A stretch of 64,000 nucleotides of DNA, taken from contig NC_052138.2 in assembly GCF_016086655.4 (NCBI RefSeq), forward strand, positions 13,702,001 to 13,766,000, read 5' to 3'. The notes under the pieces are model-generated. The model made no database searches. It had not been told where the DNA came from and was given only the letters and a program-made list of their open reading frames with translations. The stretch is from Lepeophtheirus salmonis. Its lineage: Eukaryota; Arthropoda; Copepoda; Siphonostomatoida; Caligidae. Position 1 is the first letter of the stretch, and each line of letters starts with the position of its first letter. The position numbers and the translations under genes are program-made. Below are positions 1 to 12,834 of this stretch, in pieces.

Positions 1-634
1 TTTGAAGTCATAATTGACGTCAACAAGAATTCATTATTTTGACTGATATTTTATCAGAAATGATCTATAGATTGGTGTAAGAACGGACATGGACGGAATA
101 CATATTTGAAGGACTTATTCTCAAATATATTTACAACTTTTGAAACTTGCCGCCTCTTTTAAATTAAAGTATGGGCATTTCATTACTAAATTAATTCAAA
201 CGTATTTTAATAAAACGAACCTTCATACATATATTGAACATATATACATGTACATTGAAGCTAAAAAGAACTTTGACATTGATTGCTTCTAATTAATTAA
301 CTTTAAGGATTTTTGTCACGCACCATGTTTTTTGCTGGGTTTTTAGTATGCATTGTAAAATAATACATATTCTATGTATAGCGTATTTGTATGTATGTAT
401 GTTTTTTGTGTTTTCTTTTTAGTAGTTAATTTGAGCATGATTCGATACACTACTTATGTAATTATCAGAAAAACTTTTTGAATATTTTAGTCAAAAGATC
501 TCTATCCTTGTCGAGCAGGGTTGAAAACAAATTTTACTTAACAAAGAAATAACTCAAATTAACTAGTTCTACCCTCTCTCACTTCTCTGGGGTGTTTGTT
601 TGCCCAGAGAATGAAATATTTCTATGTTACTAAG
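1..634. other. Featureless AT-rich stretch
   Basis: No coding segment, structured repeat or recognisable element was found here. Only short A/T runs and a few tatgta repeats near 385-405 are visible. Confidence 0.5.
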
Positions 635-1240
635 TGGGGACCCGAAACTTGCAGTAGAATTTAATTACAAATTTTATCCCCGTTATATTTAATTATTATG
701 TTCATTTACTCAATCAAACGACAGCCGAAACAAAAAGAAACTAATTATGTTTTTATACAATATCTTCTAGTCGGTGCAAAAAAATTAAAAAAACAACGTG
801 TGTGCAATCTCCAAAGACGCCGGTGTCAGTGCTGAGAAAGCTGCAGAGACCGTTGGTATCGCCATCCGGACTACCTACAACATCAAGAAGTCCCTTATAG
901 TCTCATTCAACCAAAAATAACCAAAATTTATACAGTAGCAATATGGTGGACTTTTGGCCAGCCTCCATATAGCCCTAATCCAGTCCTGACCTCAACCCCA
1001 TGGACAGAAGAATGCCTGCCGCACCTCTTGTCAAAATTTGGATTCGCTCTGAGCTACTTTCATGACAGCTTAGTACGCCATCGACTAGGCCTTCATCGTC
1101 AAGAGCTGCCAATCTGTTCGCCGGCGTATCGAGGCTGTTATTGCTTGTAAAGGAGGACAAATGGTATAAAAAATACAGCTATATGAAGTATTTAAACATA
1201 TTTCAAATTAATTTTACGTACTGCAAGTTTTGGGTCCCCA
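635..1240 (+). mobile_element. Mariner relic with both terminal inverted repeats
   Basis: A short, dead mariner-type element. The left end (tggggacccgaaacttgcag, from 635) matches the reverse complement of the right end (1219-1240) at 21 of 22 bases. Inside, plus-strand codons from 804 read AISKDAGVSAEKAAETVGIA, which is like the N-terminal helix-turn-helix that binds the inverted repeats. Around 940-1000 the plus strand reads DFWPAS and SSPDLNPMD, the region of the third catalytic Asp. From 1077 to 1169 another frame reads VKSCQSVRRRIEAVIA followed by KGGQMV and a stop, a typical mariner C-terminus. The middle of the gene, with the first two catalytic Asp, is missing, and frameshifts and stops separate the pieces. 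A related relic lies at 28865-29300. Confidence 0.85.
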
Positions 1241-2291
1241 ATCGATATATCGTGTATTTACCGTCTATGGAAATCCTTAATATACTTTATTAATCTAATT
1301 TTTTGGAGATAGTATTTCATGAGTTTCTGAGTTATCAACCCAATCTAGAATTAATGATTGAGTTTCAAATAATATTTGTATATGAGTTCTTATTATTCAT
1401 CCACTCTAACGATTAATAAGAGAAAAAAAAAGATTGATCAAGGTAACACAAAAATACCTTATTTAGTTGTCAACTGCCCATTCCTTCGTTTCACATGATA
1501 CGTCATAACTATTTCATAATTTATTCTTTTTGATAAATAATCGAAGTAATAAGTTGCACAAAATGTGGGCAGGGGCTCTAAGGGGCCCCCAAATCAATTT
1601 GTTTATGTTAATTTCTTTTGGCAATACACAATTTTTGCAATGATCAAACCTTTGTTATCTCAATTGTTATGCTAACTGTTTGTACAAGGGGCTTTTTTTT
1701 AATATTAAAATGTATTATTTAAATACGTCATACGTAAATTTTTTTTTGCTAATAATATAACAATACATATAAATGGAAGCATTCAATCAAATAGTACTAT
1801 AATACAGTATCAAATAAATGCTATGAAGTATTTTGATATTTTAAAATATAAATGTATGTAATTCATTTTGAAATTGAGGAGAAATAATATAATTAAGGGA
1901 TAAATAACAGTTCGTATAATTGACTTTTTTGAGTAGCTTTTTCTGTTGCTTTTTGGGGGGAAGGTTGTGTGATACAATGAAAGTAACTATTTGTGAAGAG
2001 GAGTGGGATACAAAATATGTAACCCATCAATACACAACTAAGATAATTTTTTTTTAATTGAGCGTGGATGACTTTTGTATAAAAATGAGAGTTAATTATT
2101 TTATTTTAAAAGGGGTCATATCGGAGTCACTACTGAGGCTTTTGAATCAAACTAAACTTTTAAACTATAGTTAAAACTTTTGAGTTTCTTAAATCATCCC
2201 ACAAATTTGAATATACAGCTTATAATGGACTCAAACATGTCTATGAAACAGACATGTTTATGACGTAAAAATATGAAATATGAAATATGAC

Positions 2292-2326
<35 letters not shown>

Positions 2327-4069
2327 CTAAGATTTTCGTCTCTTCTTGATTTTTGTTTAAGATTGTTTTGATGCTTCTGTTACACATTTTCTGTTTCATA
2401 ATAATTTATTTATTTAAAATAAATATACCCTCCACATACATTCTACATTTTACAAAATTAAATATTATTTTACATTAAAAATTTGCATGTTTAAACTATA
2501 AGGACTCAAAGTATGAAATTTGATTACTTACAAAGTGTGAGACAACATAGCCTCCTTTTTTAGAATGTTCGGCAATCAGGCTATAGAATTATAAGTAAGG
2601 CACTTGTAGTTTCACTCTAGAGGCAAGGTTCAACAGTTTTCATGGAAGTACGTTCAGTCATTATAATGAGTTAAAGTAGTGAGGAACGTGCTGGAAAGTA
2701 AATATTGACGCAAAATGATTGGGCATAATATTTTGTTAAATGAAATTAATTGGAATTTAGCTCTTGAGTTTTTCTTTGTGCAATTTATAAAAGTTATTTA
2801 ATTCCTCCAATTTCTATTTACAAAAAAAAAAATTTTTCAATTTATTTTCATAATTTATAATTTGCAAAATTCGTTGAGCACGAATCACTCCACTAATGAT
2901 TATCCTGAAGGACTGTAATTGATGCTTTCAAATCTGATTTAATGTCATGTAATAATAAATTAGTACAGTTTGTTCAAATCAGATAATTGAAACTAGATTT
3001 GTTTTGGAAAAACAAACATTTTTAAGACCTTTGCAGAACCGTAAATAACTAATTGCTTAATTAAATAATCATTCACAACCATAGAATAAGGTATATTGCC
3101 AATTAAATTTTGCAATTTTTGTATAATAATGTATGGAAAATGGGGGACATCACTTATGCCGTATGACTTTTAAAACTGTGTCAAGCAAAACTTAAAATAT
3201 GTACTATCGTAAGTAAAAAAATTCAAGCTTTTTTTATTTGAATAACTTGTTAAATTGGCATTGGAAAAAAAGGAAGGTATTTCGTTGAACCTTTTAGTAT
3301 AATATATAAGAATTACTAAGGCAAATATTGTTTTATAACTCGCAAATATCAATTTTAATATTGGAGTGTTTAAAATTCCATGGAATGTACTCGAGCTAGG
3401 AATGGAAGGGTTGTAACGAAGGGAAGAATGGCCTAACTAACAACTAATTTTGGGCCATTTATTTCTTTGTTCATAACTTTTATGAAGTGTAAATCCAAGT
3501 AATTCCTTTTATTTTTGCTATATGAATAAGATATTAAAGTCAAATTATTTTCGTCTCGAGTCCCAATGGAATATCTCATATCATATAGCCTACTTTTCAA
3601 ATATTAATCCTAGTCATATAAGGATTTCAAGACGAAGGAAAAACTATAAGTTGTAATCTAATAATGTCATAGTTATTAAACATTATTACATTTATAATTT
3701 CATAATGTTGAAAGTAGCTCAATGGAGGAGCCTTAAATATCAGTAAGACCCTTGAAAAAATAAAGATCAAATTAGCTATATAATTTTCTAAGTAGATTAT
3801 TTTCCAAAAGTTTGAGAAACTGCGTTTTAAAGTTTACTAAATGGGGATTCAGTCTACGGTTCGACTCAAGTTGTAAATAAATTTGAAAAAGATAATATAT
3901 AATAGCCACATTATACCCACTGCATTAGTGAGAACAACGTACAGTTTAAAAAGGAATGCTGTTTTGTTTCAATGAGGCATGATTATACTTGGTGCGCAAG
4001 CTATCTATTCCGCCACTTTGGCACGCTCTTTTGGCAAACGCGTCCAGAAATGTAGCCATTTTTTTTTTT
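1241..4069. other. Long stretch without recognisable genes
   Basis: AT-rich DNA with no supported coding region. It contains a 31-base poly(A) run at 2294-2324, preceded by a short tandem of tatgaaa/tatgacgt units (2268-2293). A segment at 2335-2380 (cttcttgatttttg) resembles repeats at 50399-50650. Nothing else could be assigned. Confidence 0.5.
2294..2324 (+). repeat. Poly(A) run of 31
   Basis: An uninterrupted A homopolymer after short tatgaaa tandem units. It could be the tail of a retroposed copy or simple slippage. No retroelement body was recognised upstream. Confidence 0.8.
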
Positions 4070-4520
4070 TGTTAAATAGCTGGTTCAAAGTTGCACCAGT
4101 TTGAAAAATATATAATCAATTGAAAAATCATTTTTCCAAATATTTGGAAAAGGCACGGAGTCCTCCTTGGAATCCGCTCCAGGAGAGACAGCATAACAAT
4201 TCTTCGAACTCTGGGACTCATGGTGACATTCGTTTGAAAGTTAGGAGGGAATTTGAGGCCTCTAAACGCGACTCAGGGCTGAGATTTATGCCACAATTTG
4301 AAAAAAAAAAGTATCAAATAGCTCCAAGACAATTTTGAAGACTTCATCTCGCCATGAATTGTTTATTTCCATACTTGCTGGATTTAAATATGATGCATTT
4401 TTTTGTAGGGCATGATCAACCAACAAACCAACTGAACCCTGCTCAACATTAAACGCAAACTTATCAGTTGAATCAAGAAGGAATTATAGGAATTGCAAGG
4501 GGCAAAGTGGCGTAAGCCAG
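4070..4520 (+). mobile_element. Mariner relic, same subfamily as 61227-61665
   Basis: This segment aligns along its length with the minus strand of 61227-61665. Shared features include the peptide ERQHNNxSNS (near 4185), the nucleotide block gacttcatctcgcc (4340-4353), which in the other copy begins DFISPDLNPID, and aaacttatcagttg (4458-4471), which encodes the tail segment. In this copy the third catalytic Asp region has decayed to stops. The block cgccactttgg (4011) recurs inverted at 4507 (caaagtggcg), so these may be remains of the ends. The 72-codon open frame at 4120-4338 is a by-product of the relic, not a host gene. Confidence 0.6.
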
Positions 4521-5039
4521 CTCACTTTTCCAAACCTAGTATAGCGACTGTAATTAAGGCCTGAGGTGATTTTATTAAATCAAATTAATCAAAATCCCCC
4601 AAGCTTAGAGAATCTTCTTTTATTTTGTTAGTCTGATAACTGGTTGGAGAGAAAATTGTTGTATTTTTGGTATATTTATAATCTTTTTACCATCTTCCTG
4701 CGCTACCCCTCCCCTAGCCTCCCCTCACGGCCCACTTTGAAAACCATTGCATTAAGCAACCTTAGTTTTCGGGGCCCCTGTTTGTATCTTATATCACTTC
4801 CTTGACAAAAATTTCTAGCGACACTCCTTTTTAAAAGTCCCTGTTATCAAACTGAGTCTTTATGGAAAATGAACTAAGACTGAAGACCGTAAGCAAGACC
4901 AATAAAGATGAACTGAGGCCAAATTCGAAATCGTTGACATGAAAAAAACCCGATATCGCGACGGAAACCATTGAATTTTTTAAAAACATGCAGGATCAGC
5001 AGATATCGTTATTTTAGGGGAATAAGTTTTGTAATCTAA

Positions 5040-5420
5040 AAAAGCTTGCATTAGAAAAGTTGCCATTGGGATTACTCGCCCTGGGAAAAATCCGTATTGG
5101 AAAATGTTCGCCAGGTAGAGGAATTGCCTACCTATATTTCATGTTTATATTATTTATATCAAATAAAGGTAGGCGATAAAAACTGGTTATTTCTTTTAGG
5201 GGGAGTTTGGAAAGAAGGTATCCACCAATTCACACAAAGCATCAACTCCTTGAAGTCCTCCATAAAAAAATACTGGAACAAAGTGCCCCACCCACCCAAG
5301 ACGTGGTCAAAGCCTACAAATCCTTTAGGCCTCGTATCAAGAGAATGATTGGCGAAAATGCCAAACACATTCAATGATTTTTTTTTTGTATTATTAGAAC
5401 TTGTAAATAAAATTTCAAAC
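5040..5420 (+). pseudogene. Mariner transposase C-terminal fragment
   Basis: Plus-strand codons from about 5210 read HQFTQSINSLKSSIKKYWNKVP. After a frame change the sequence continues QDVVKAYKSFRPRIKRM and IGENAKHIQ and ends at a tga near 5376. This is the mariner C-terminal pattern: a Leu-Lys-x-x-Ile helix, an acidic Val-Val step, then a Phe-Arg-x-Arg helix and a closing Gly/His segment. No catalytic region survives upstream, and the ends were not found. A frameshift near 5300 makes the piece non-functional. Confidence 0.7.
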
Positions 5421-5519
5421 CTCTAAAAAAACGACAAACGATTTATTTTATCGATTCCAATTCTCAGAAGTTTATAACAAAATTTTATTTTTTAACTATT
5501 ACTTAAAATATTAAAAAAA

Positions 5520-5592
5520 TTTGAACGATCATCGGGAATTTTTACTAGAATGGCATCGGAATTGGGATTTTTTACTAATCATCCCATTACTA
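5520..5592 (+). repeat. Partial copy of the 37.3 kb inverted-repeat element
   Basis: The sequence gaacgatcatcgggaatttt, then atcggaattggga and the end aatcatcccatta, resembles the inner part and right terminus of the element at 37291-37714 (atcggaattgg; aattgtcccatca). Only one end is recognisable. Confidence 0.4.
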
Positions 5593-6939
5593 CTCCCTAT
5601 AAATTTAATATATATATTTTTTATTATTAGTAATAATTTACTAGTATCACAGAGTCACAGTATTTGAAATGTTAAAAAAAGTGCACATTACAAATAAATC
5701 AATCAATCATAAAAAAAAAAGGGGAGAGGCGTAGAAAAAAAAACTCACGTAAAAATCATGATCAAAAATAGGATCTGACAAATAAGTTGATATTTTGATT
5801 AAACCAATATAAAATTACTTAAATAATTATCTTATTAATAAATAGAAGAACAAACACAAAAATATTAAAATATTTAGATATCTTTTCCCTCTCAATAAAA
5901 ATGCATGTTCATTATTCTTGCTATTAAGGATATAGCGGAATTTAATTAGAAAAAATGTACATTCTTTGTTTTTCTATTTTTGTCTTTTTCCAGCTTTAAA
6001 TGTGGAAGGAAACTGCAACGAGAAACAGAAAAGGAATATCATTACTCCCATTTTATATACTTGTGCTTGCATTAATAGTGTAGTTTCATTTCGATGCATA
6101 TAAAATCAATTGTTGCATTTCTGTTTGTATATTATAAGGCAATTCATGCATAGGATATAATTAATCACTCCAAATTATAACATATGTGAGGCTCATTTTG
6201 GCTTATTTTAACGGGTTTTTAGTTTTTTCTCATTTAAGAACATAATTTATTCTTTTAAGGACTCCAACTATTGGAGGCAAAATTGAGGCAAGCCTATACT
6301 TTCAACTAAATCAAAATTTAATAGTACATATTATAATGTTATATAAAATTTCCCATCTTCATTTTGAAATAAAAAGTTAATATAAATAGGATATTTAGTT
6401 AAAAAGATGTATAATAAAGAGTAATTGTTTTTAGTTTGAGCCTCTAGGAACAACTCATTTCTCTACTCCGGAGTAGAAGCTAGGAGTGAACATTTCGGAG
6501 ATGGCATTCGTGAGACAGATGGTGCTCAGATCCTTGTTAACATGAACTACACTGTTATATAATTTGTGTGCGAGAAAAAGAACTAATGCCTTTTACAATT
6601 AAATTTGAATTAGTAAATGTAAAATATTATAAATTTACATCCAAACAAATATATTTTTATTTTCTTATGTTTTTTTTTCTTTAATGTATCAAAAGTAAGC
6701 GAAACTTTTTCTAACACAAGGAGGTGCTGAAACCACGGCAACCTATTAAAGAATAAATAAAAAACGATAATATCAACCGTTTTTCTATCTTATCAGAAAA
6801 ACTTTTATTTTACTTTACGTTTTTCCCCCATGAACATACCTAACCAATTTCTTGCTGATGAATAACAACCCCCATATTATGATCAATGGAGCCCTGGAAT
6901 AACAATTCCTAACTATCTACTGATTTTGTGCCTTGATCG
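5593..6939. other. Stretch without recognisable genes
   Basis: AT-rich and low in complexity. A short palindrome, ctactccggagtag, sits at 6461-6474 inside a slightly GC-richer patch (6430-6550). No coding pattern or repeat copy could be assigned. Confidence 0.5.
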
Positions 6940-7075
6940 TTGATTAGCTGATTTCTAATTTGCTTTTAACTTTTCAAAACGTCAATATTGGGATGGTGGA
7001 CATATAAAAATCATAGTTGAGAGGATTGAGATCGGGGAATGAGGGCAGCAAAATCTTTTTGTACCTATTTCTTTA
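6940..7075 (-). pseudogene. Mariner transposase fragment around the third catalytic position
   Basis: The minus strand reads PSFPDLNPLNYDFYM and, one frame over, HHPNIDVLKS. This is the mariner motif S-P-D-L-N-P-L-D-Y followed by the His-Pro-Asn linker that begins the C-terminal helices. The catalytic Asp is Asn here (PLN for PLD). The block corresponds in order and sequence to 13045-13170 of the larger relic. Neither end nor the rest of the gene was found. Confidence 0.65.
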
Positions 7076-8079
7076 AAGTTGTTCAAAATAATGTTTGATT
7101 AATCTTTTTTTTTATAAATATACAGACACTGGATAGGTATATATAATCAACTTAGTATTAATGAGGAAGATCTATATTTCGATGCATATGCAACTATTTG
7201 TTAACAATTTAAATAATGATATTTTTTTCACTTCTTATGTGTCTTTATTATTGAGTTATTCCTTGAATAACTTGTCAACTGGTCATGTTGAAAAGTTGAA
7301 ACCAAGTTATCATAAGAATAAAATCACCAGTATATTTATTATATCAACTATTTACATAGTTAGTTTAACTCTTATGTATTATATAACTAAATTCAAATTG
7401 AATGATGGGTAGGAAAGGAATTAGAATGAACTTATATTATTTTTGAATAAATGAAGTACAATGAACCGCCTATTAACATCTTATTAACCCATAAAGCCAT
7501 GAAGTTCTGTCTTAAACGTTTGATATAACTTTAATTCAAACAGAAATGACATATTTAATATTTAATGAGATCAATGCAACTACATATATTTTAAGTTAGG
7601 TTTGTAGATATGATAATATTTTAATATACATATTATACTAAAGCTTTATTATGTTGTTAGTAATATTAAAGGAATTGGTTATTAATAGAATTATGCATTT
7701 ATTTGTATTGGAGAAAAGGGGAGAAGGAAAAAGCAATTATAGAAAACTTTTGTCAAGTAACATTTTATATCATCCAAACTGAATTATTTGTTGGCATTTA
7801 AATAAATAAGCTTGTCAAGGTCTTTCACGGGAATATTTGCGCCACGTTCTTAATACAAAATATGTTTGCACTTTCAACTTTTATAGAATCTACTCTTGAA
7901 GTTTTATTGAACTTGTAAAAAACATAATTAAATATAAATTAGAATTACAAATGAACAACTGAATTACTCTTTTTATAAAACTACAATTGAATACTGAACA
8001 AATTGAGATAGTGAGAATGTTTTATTCCTTAAACTCTAATTTGATGGTACCTGGATATTCCACAAGGCGTTAATTAGTT
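7076..8079. other. Stretch without recognisable genes
   Basis: AT-rich DNA. The open frame at 7161-7412 is composed mostly of Ile, Ser, Asn and Tyr codons, as expected by chance at this composition. Confidence 0.5.
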
Positions 8080-8260
8080 CACAAACACAAAATTGCATAC
8101 TCTATTTTGCTTTCAGCTGTGGATGTTTCTTCTTCTTTTACTCTTATAATTGTTCTAGCTTTTGGATAGAAAATAATTCTTACTATGCCATGAACAGTTA
8201 CCAACTAATAATAATTCCATAGTTTGTAGAGTTTACTACCTACCAATTAGTTTTAGCCTT
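8080..8260 (+). repeat. Interspersed repeat family C, copy 1
   Basis: The block tattttg, then cagctgtggatgtttctt, an ag/tc-rich bridge and gaacagtta...aataattcc, aligns with 36145-36300 (plus) and the reverse complement of 41290-41410. The class is unknown. No coding potential was seen. Confidence 0.5.
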
Positions 8261-10454
8261 TTTATTGTTTCTTTTCGAAGGAGAGGTTACGAGATACAAT
8301 AGATGTAACGACATTTTCCATTTTATTGTAAACTTAATTCTAAGAGTAATAACACTGGGTTATTTATTGTTTAGCTTTAGTAGTCCGTAAAAATGTGACC
8401 ATAATCCGGTTCTTATTATATTTAGCTTCGGTAAAATTCGAGATAAGTATCTGTCTAATTTTGGTTTCAGATCTGGATCTGAATGTTTGGCTTCCCGAAA
8501 TTTAGTAGAATATTTACATTTAAAGATCCAAACCGATCCGGATCCTAGGAAATGTGGATCCGTCCTATCTTCAGCTCAGAAGCTATGTTAGATATTTCCT
8601 ACTTAGAAGGATTAATAATATCGTTTTGTCCAGACTTTATTCTTATACATATATAAAGCTTTTCCATTGTAAGGTGGTCTACAAATTTATAAAACAACAG
8701 TTTGGCTAGTTCCATGTGTGCTTTAATATGATTTACGCTCTTTTTCAACAGTCTATGGAATATTTTCTTAGACTTTATCATGAATACTCTATATTTGGGA
8801 AGCAAGTATTGGATATTTGCTTTTATACGGATAGTGGTAGGATCATTCAAAGAAAGTCTATCTATAAAATAGTATATCACTCATTTAAATCATTAGGTAA
8901 ATAATCTGGCTGGAACATGATTAATTGGAACAAACTGCAATGAGACCAACGTTTTGAACACTAAACGTGTGTTCTCATCATGTAAAAAAAAAACATTTAA
9001 TATATTCGAGCTAGAAATAAAACATCGTTATTGGTTTATTAGGGCATATCATGCATTCCATTGTCACGCTTTCAAATCGTGTGTCACGTAATTAATAATA
9101 AATTCAAGTCAAGTGTAGATTACTTAGCAACAACAAGAAATGCAATATTTTCTTACCCTTATCGAAGAGCTAATATGTATGTATAATATCGTGACAGATA
9201 AATTTCCTGTCTTTTCATTCCTAGTAATTGCATTCCCTGCAAAATTCTTTCCCTGACATTTAATAGGGAAGAGAAATGAAGGGATTTACTTCTACCTTCA
9301 ATAATAACGACTTAACATGACATCATTTCTAATCCATCTACCCCAGAAGATCGGGTCTCACATAAATCCGTCACTTACCCATCGCTAGTCATCTATCTAC
9401 AAACCCCCTCGTACAGTGTAATACATACAAAAATTACCGACATTTTCTGGAACATAAACCGTACAACGTCACTAAATATACCTCTTAAAAAATGGAAATA
9501 TATTACGAGGAAAGAAAGGAAAGGAATTCATTTATATTTGATATTGTCCAAAGTTATTTTATATTTAATCTTTTCATTTAGATTAGAGGTTCTCAATTGG
9601 GTAAAATCCTTACCTAGTGATAGCTCTTGATTTTTATAGGAAATTAACCCTAAACACAGTAAATCCAAGGTTTGATCCTCCTTTTCTGGACAATGGGTAA
9701 ATTTGTTCAGTTAACAAGACATTCCACCAATTAGGGGTCTCGTTTTCATTCGTTGATAATTTCTATATAAAATATGTACTCTTACTATGGATTTTTAATA
9801 CTATAATTAGCCTAGAACCTTTTAAATATCTAAAAGACTGCGTTAGAGATTAAAAAGGTCTTAGTAAAATTTTACATCAGTTGTATCCAAGGGAATTAGG
9901 TGAATTAAGCAACTATAGTTTAGAACATTTCGAGCTTTCACGCAAAAAATTTTTTTTTGTCTAATTGTAATGTAAGACACCTGCCTTTTTCCAAATGTAA
10001 ATAAAAATTGGAGTTTCTTTTAGCTATTACGTAACTACTCTCTAATTCCCATTCCTACAAATTGTAATATTTAAAAATAAATAACGGACTCACATGGGTC
10101 CATTTTTGTAATAATATATTAACCAGGTGTTTTAACTAATTTGTTCGTCCTTTTTTGAAACTACTATAAGGTTCTGAATGTGTAATATCTGCAATTTTTG
10201 TCAGGACAAAGTGGGTTTTAATATTAGATAAAGAAAGAAATAGTTATTTGGTTCAACTTTGAATATATGTTCATTCTTTGTCAGACCGTTAAATACTTCT
10301 CACTTACTTTCGTTAAAAATTTATAAAATATCAGTGTTATTCCCCGGTAATGCCCATAGTTATTTGGTGTCGATAGACAGACAAAATTGCTTTAATAATA
10401 TAGAATATTACTCCTCAATAAACCCTCTGTCTTGCACTCTGTTTTTTATCAGCA
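8261..10454. other. Stretch without recognisable genes
   Basis: Mostly unremarkable AT-rich DNA. Between 8460 and 8565 there is a cluster of gatcc/ggatc words (agatctggatctgaat; gatccggatcctagg), which may be a decayed degenerate repeat. Two overlapping open frames at 8599-8904 lie on opposite strands of the same DNA and show no family motif. Confidence 0.45.
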
Positions 10455-10535
10455 CTCTAACACGTAGTTACTCACTCACTACTTAAATGTTATCTCCTCA
10501 AGAATTAGTGAATAATAATAGCAGCTTGAGATTTT
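10455..10535 (+). repeat. Interspersed family A/B tail fragment
   Basis: Contains agttactcactcactactta, aatgttatctcctcaagaat and aataatagcagctt. This is the tail block shared by families A and B (compare 19290-19370 and the minus strand of 38505-38600). Confidence 0.6.
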
Positions 10536-10689
10536 TTTTTTAAATGACGTGATGAGGCAGGAAGTATTTTAGTATAGAGACTAAAGTACTCATTCTACAC
10601 TGAGTTTAACAATGAATTACACTTAAAATTGTTGTTTTTTCAACTATAAGTGAAAAAATTTCCGTGATTCAATTTTATGCCATTTTCAT

Positions 10690-11110
10690 ATTTATTATTA
10701 ATGTAGGCCTTCTTCATGGTGTCCCAGTGCTGGCAGACAGTGGCTTTGAGGGCCTTAGTTTTTGGATGACAGGCACTGCAGGACTTACCCTCCACATATA
10801 CTCTAAACATGTAGTCGAGAGGGTTGGCATTAGGGATCTAGGGGGACCAAAGTATCAAAAAAGATTTCAAAATAACTCAAAACTTCTTGAAAAGAGTCAT
10901 GTAACAGAGGAGATGGGATTATTTCATTGCTGATGTCAAAAGTGGACTCTCCACCCTAACAAAGCTCTTTCCACACACTTTTTTTATATTTCTCAAGTCT
11001 TGTGTGAAACCCTTCAATCTCTTGCATGGGTGTCATGTTCTCGACTTGTACGTAAGCTAAACAGCTCAGATTTACTTTGTTTTTTAACTACTCGTTTATG
11101 CTTTTATATA
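10690..11110 (-). mobile_element. Internally deleted mariner relic (partner of 24250-24875)
   Basis: Read on the minus strand, the right part (10900-11040) matches the N-terminal half of the copy at 24340-24546. After a junction near 10850 it continues NPLDYMFRVYVEGKSCSACH, then PKTKALKATVCQHWDTMKKA. This is the third-Asp motif and the first C-terminal helix of a mariner transposase. The segment with the first and second catalytic Asp is absent. The copy at 24250-24740 has the same two halves joined at the same point, so the deletion predates both insertions. Frameshifts occur within the N-terminal half. The upstream leader (11040-11130) also matches 24700-24800 and 33180-33300. Confidence 0.75.
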
Positions 11111-11229
11111 TCAAAATATGAATTATGTAGTTTCAAATGCTGAACCTTATTTAACTAGTATATGTTAACATTTCAATAGACAAACCAGTAAATTCCTTTT
11201 TATAGTTTATAATACCTAATCTTATGAAA

Positions 11230-11300
11230 TATCATGACAGCTATACTTGACTCCTCTCAACCATTCTTCAAATTTTCGAGGTTACTTTATATACCTTAAG
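11230..11300 (-). repeat. Interspersed family A, head fragment
   Basis: catgacagctatacttgact followed by cctctcaaccattcttcaaa corresponds to the minus strand of the family A head (compare 43755-43800 and 34145-34190). Confidence 0.55.
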
Positions 11301-12233
11301 TGTAATAGATATATAAATACCCATTTAAAATCATAAATACTTAGAGGCAGCTGCTTTACTCAGAATAAGAACAACAGAAAAAAGAAGACATGGAATATTT
11401 TTTGTGCCAACAAGCGAGTAGTGTACAGTAATATATCTATAGTATCCATGAGGTCCTTACAAATGAATTAGTTATTAAATAATATAAATATTCCAAAATT
11501 TATGCTAAGGTAATGGTTAAAGCCATAACTTTTATTAATCCCAACTATAAAGCCCCATTTTAAAACATCTATTATTCATAAATGAACCATGTAAATACCA
11601 TTTTATGTAATTTTGTTTAGTTCATAATAGCATTTTCAATTTAATCTAACATAAATCTAATTTTTTATATAATGTATTTTAAATTAAACATTAGTTTGAA
11701 AAAAATAGATCATAAAAAAAAGGCATTTAAAATGAATTTCGATTCTACAAATGTATAACTGATTCAATATTAATAAAGGTTTATAAGGGTAAATTATATA
11801 TATATCAAGTAAAGTAATTATTTGTAATAATAATATCCAAGATCGTTTACAGAGAGTGATTCTTTTTATAAATAAATTGGGATAAAGTAATTTAATGATA
11901 TCTTTATTTTATGTGAAAATATCAAACGATCAAATTTATTATTAATATTATATAGATTTATGTTTATAGATTCTATTAAAGTATATTGAATCAATTTCAC
12001 TAGGATTTTTGAGCCAATAAATCCAAAGTCAATTATAAATAATTGTGAGTAGTTACAAAATAATAGGCAATAAGCGGAAAAATTGAATTATATATAAGTA
12101 TTTCTTTTAAATTATTTATTAAGTTAAGCGTTTTAGCTATAAAATCTTCAGAGTACCTCTGAACCTTCTTTACCTTTATTCTATCACGCAACTTTTCTAT
12201 AAAAAAGTGACTGAAACTAGGGCAAAAATCAGG
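11301..12233. other. Stretch without recognisable genes
   Basis: Very AT-rich. There is an atatatatatc run near 11798. The minus-strand open frame at 12033-12299 runs into the tandem array downstream and shows no family motif. Confidence 0.45.
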
Positions 12234-12510
12234 TGGTAATTGGAAATTGTTATTCAATCTTTCTTGGGAATTGCTAAAAGCTAATTCGAATTTAACCAAT
12301 CAACGTTCGAGGCTCAAAATCAGTTTGTAGTTAGAAATGTTTATTCAATAATTGTTAGGAATTGTTCATAGCAAGAGCTCATTCGAATTCAACCAATAAA
12401 CGTTCAAGGTTAAAAATCAATTGGTGGTTAGGAATTACTATTCAAATTCAATCATTTTCGGGAATTGTTCAAACCAAAAGCTAATACGAATTTATCCAAT
12501 GAACGATCAG
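12234..12510 (+). repeat. Tandem array of about 2.5 units, 95-105 bp each
   Basis: Three consecutive blocks start with ggaattg, followed by agctaattcgaatttaacca, then aatcaacgttcgaggct and tcagtttgtagttag (first unit from about 12265, second from about 12358, third from about 12462). Units differ by scattered substitutions and small indels. The reverse complement of the second unit resembles the end of family C (36200-36300; also 41290-41345), so the array seems to be a multiplied terminus of that family. Confidence 0.75.
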
Positions 12511-12736
12511 AAAAATAATTAGAGAATTTTAATGTGATGAAATAACTTATGAACACTTTAGTCTCTAGAGAGCTCACTAACATCAACAAACAAACCAGTG
12601 TTGTCTGTATACTATATACAAGATGTCTATGTGAGTTAATTCATTTTTACTTACCAGTCTTTATATTTTATTCAAATATTAACATATACTGAAAATTCAT
12701 ATAAATTTTGATATAGATAAGAGACCAATAACAAAT

Positions 12737-12812
12737 AGAAATGTATACATCACACGCCTGCAATTAATTCATAAATAAAACTAAATTATTATTTCTTAGA
12801 TCAAAAGTATGT
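12737..12812 (+). repeat. Direct repeat flanking the 13 kb mariner, left copy
   Basis: Shares acac-cctgcaat, an A/T bridge and the exact 16-mer atttcttagatcaaaa (12791-12806) with 14133-14206, in the same orientation. Confidence 0.6.
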
Positions 12813-12834
12813 ACCGAGTTTATAAAAAGTACTG

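Noticed and set aside
3840..3880. ggttcgactc as a tRNA B box
   Set aside because: No matching A box, acceptor stem or T-loop pairing could be drawn around it.
12234..12510. CRISPR-like spacing of repeats
   Set aside because: Units are contiguous, diverged and about 100 bp long, with no spacers; the context is eukaryotic.
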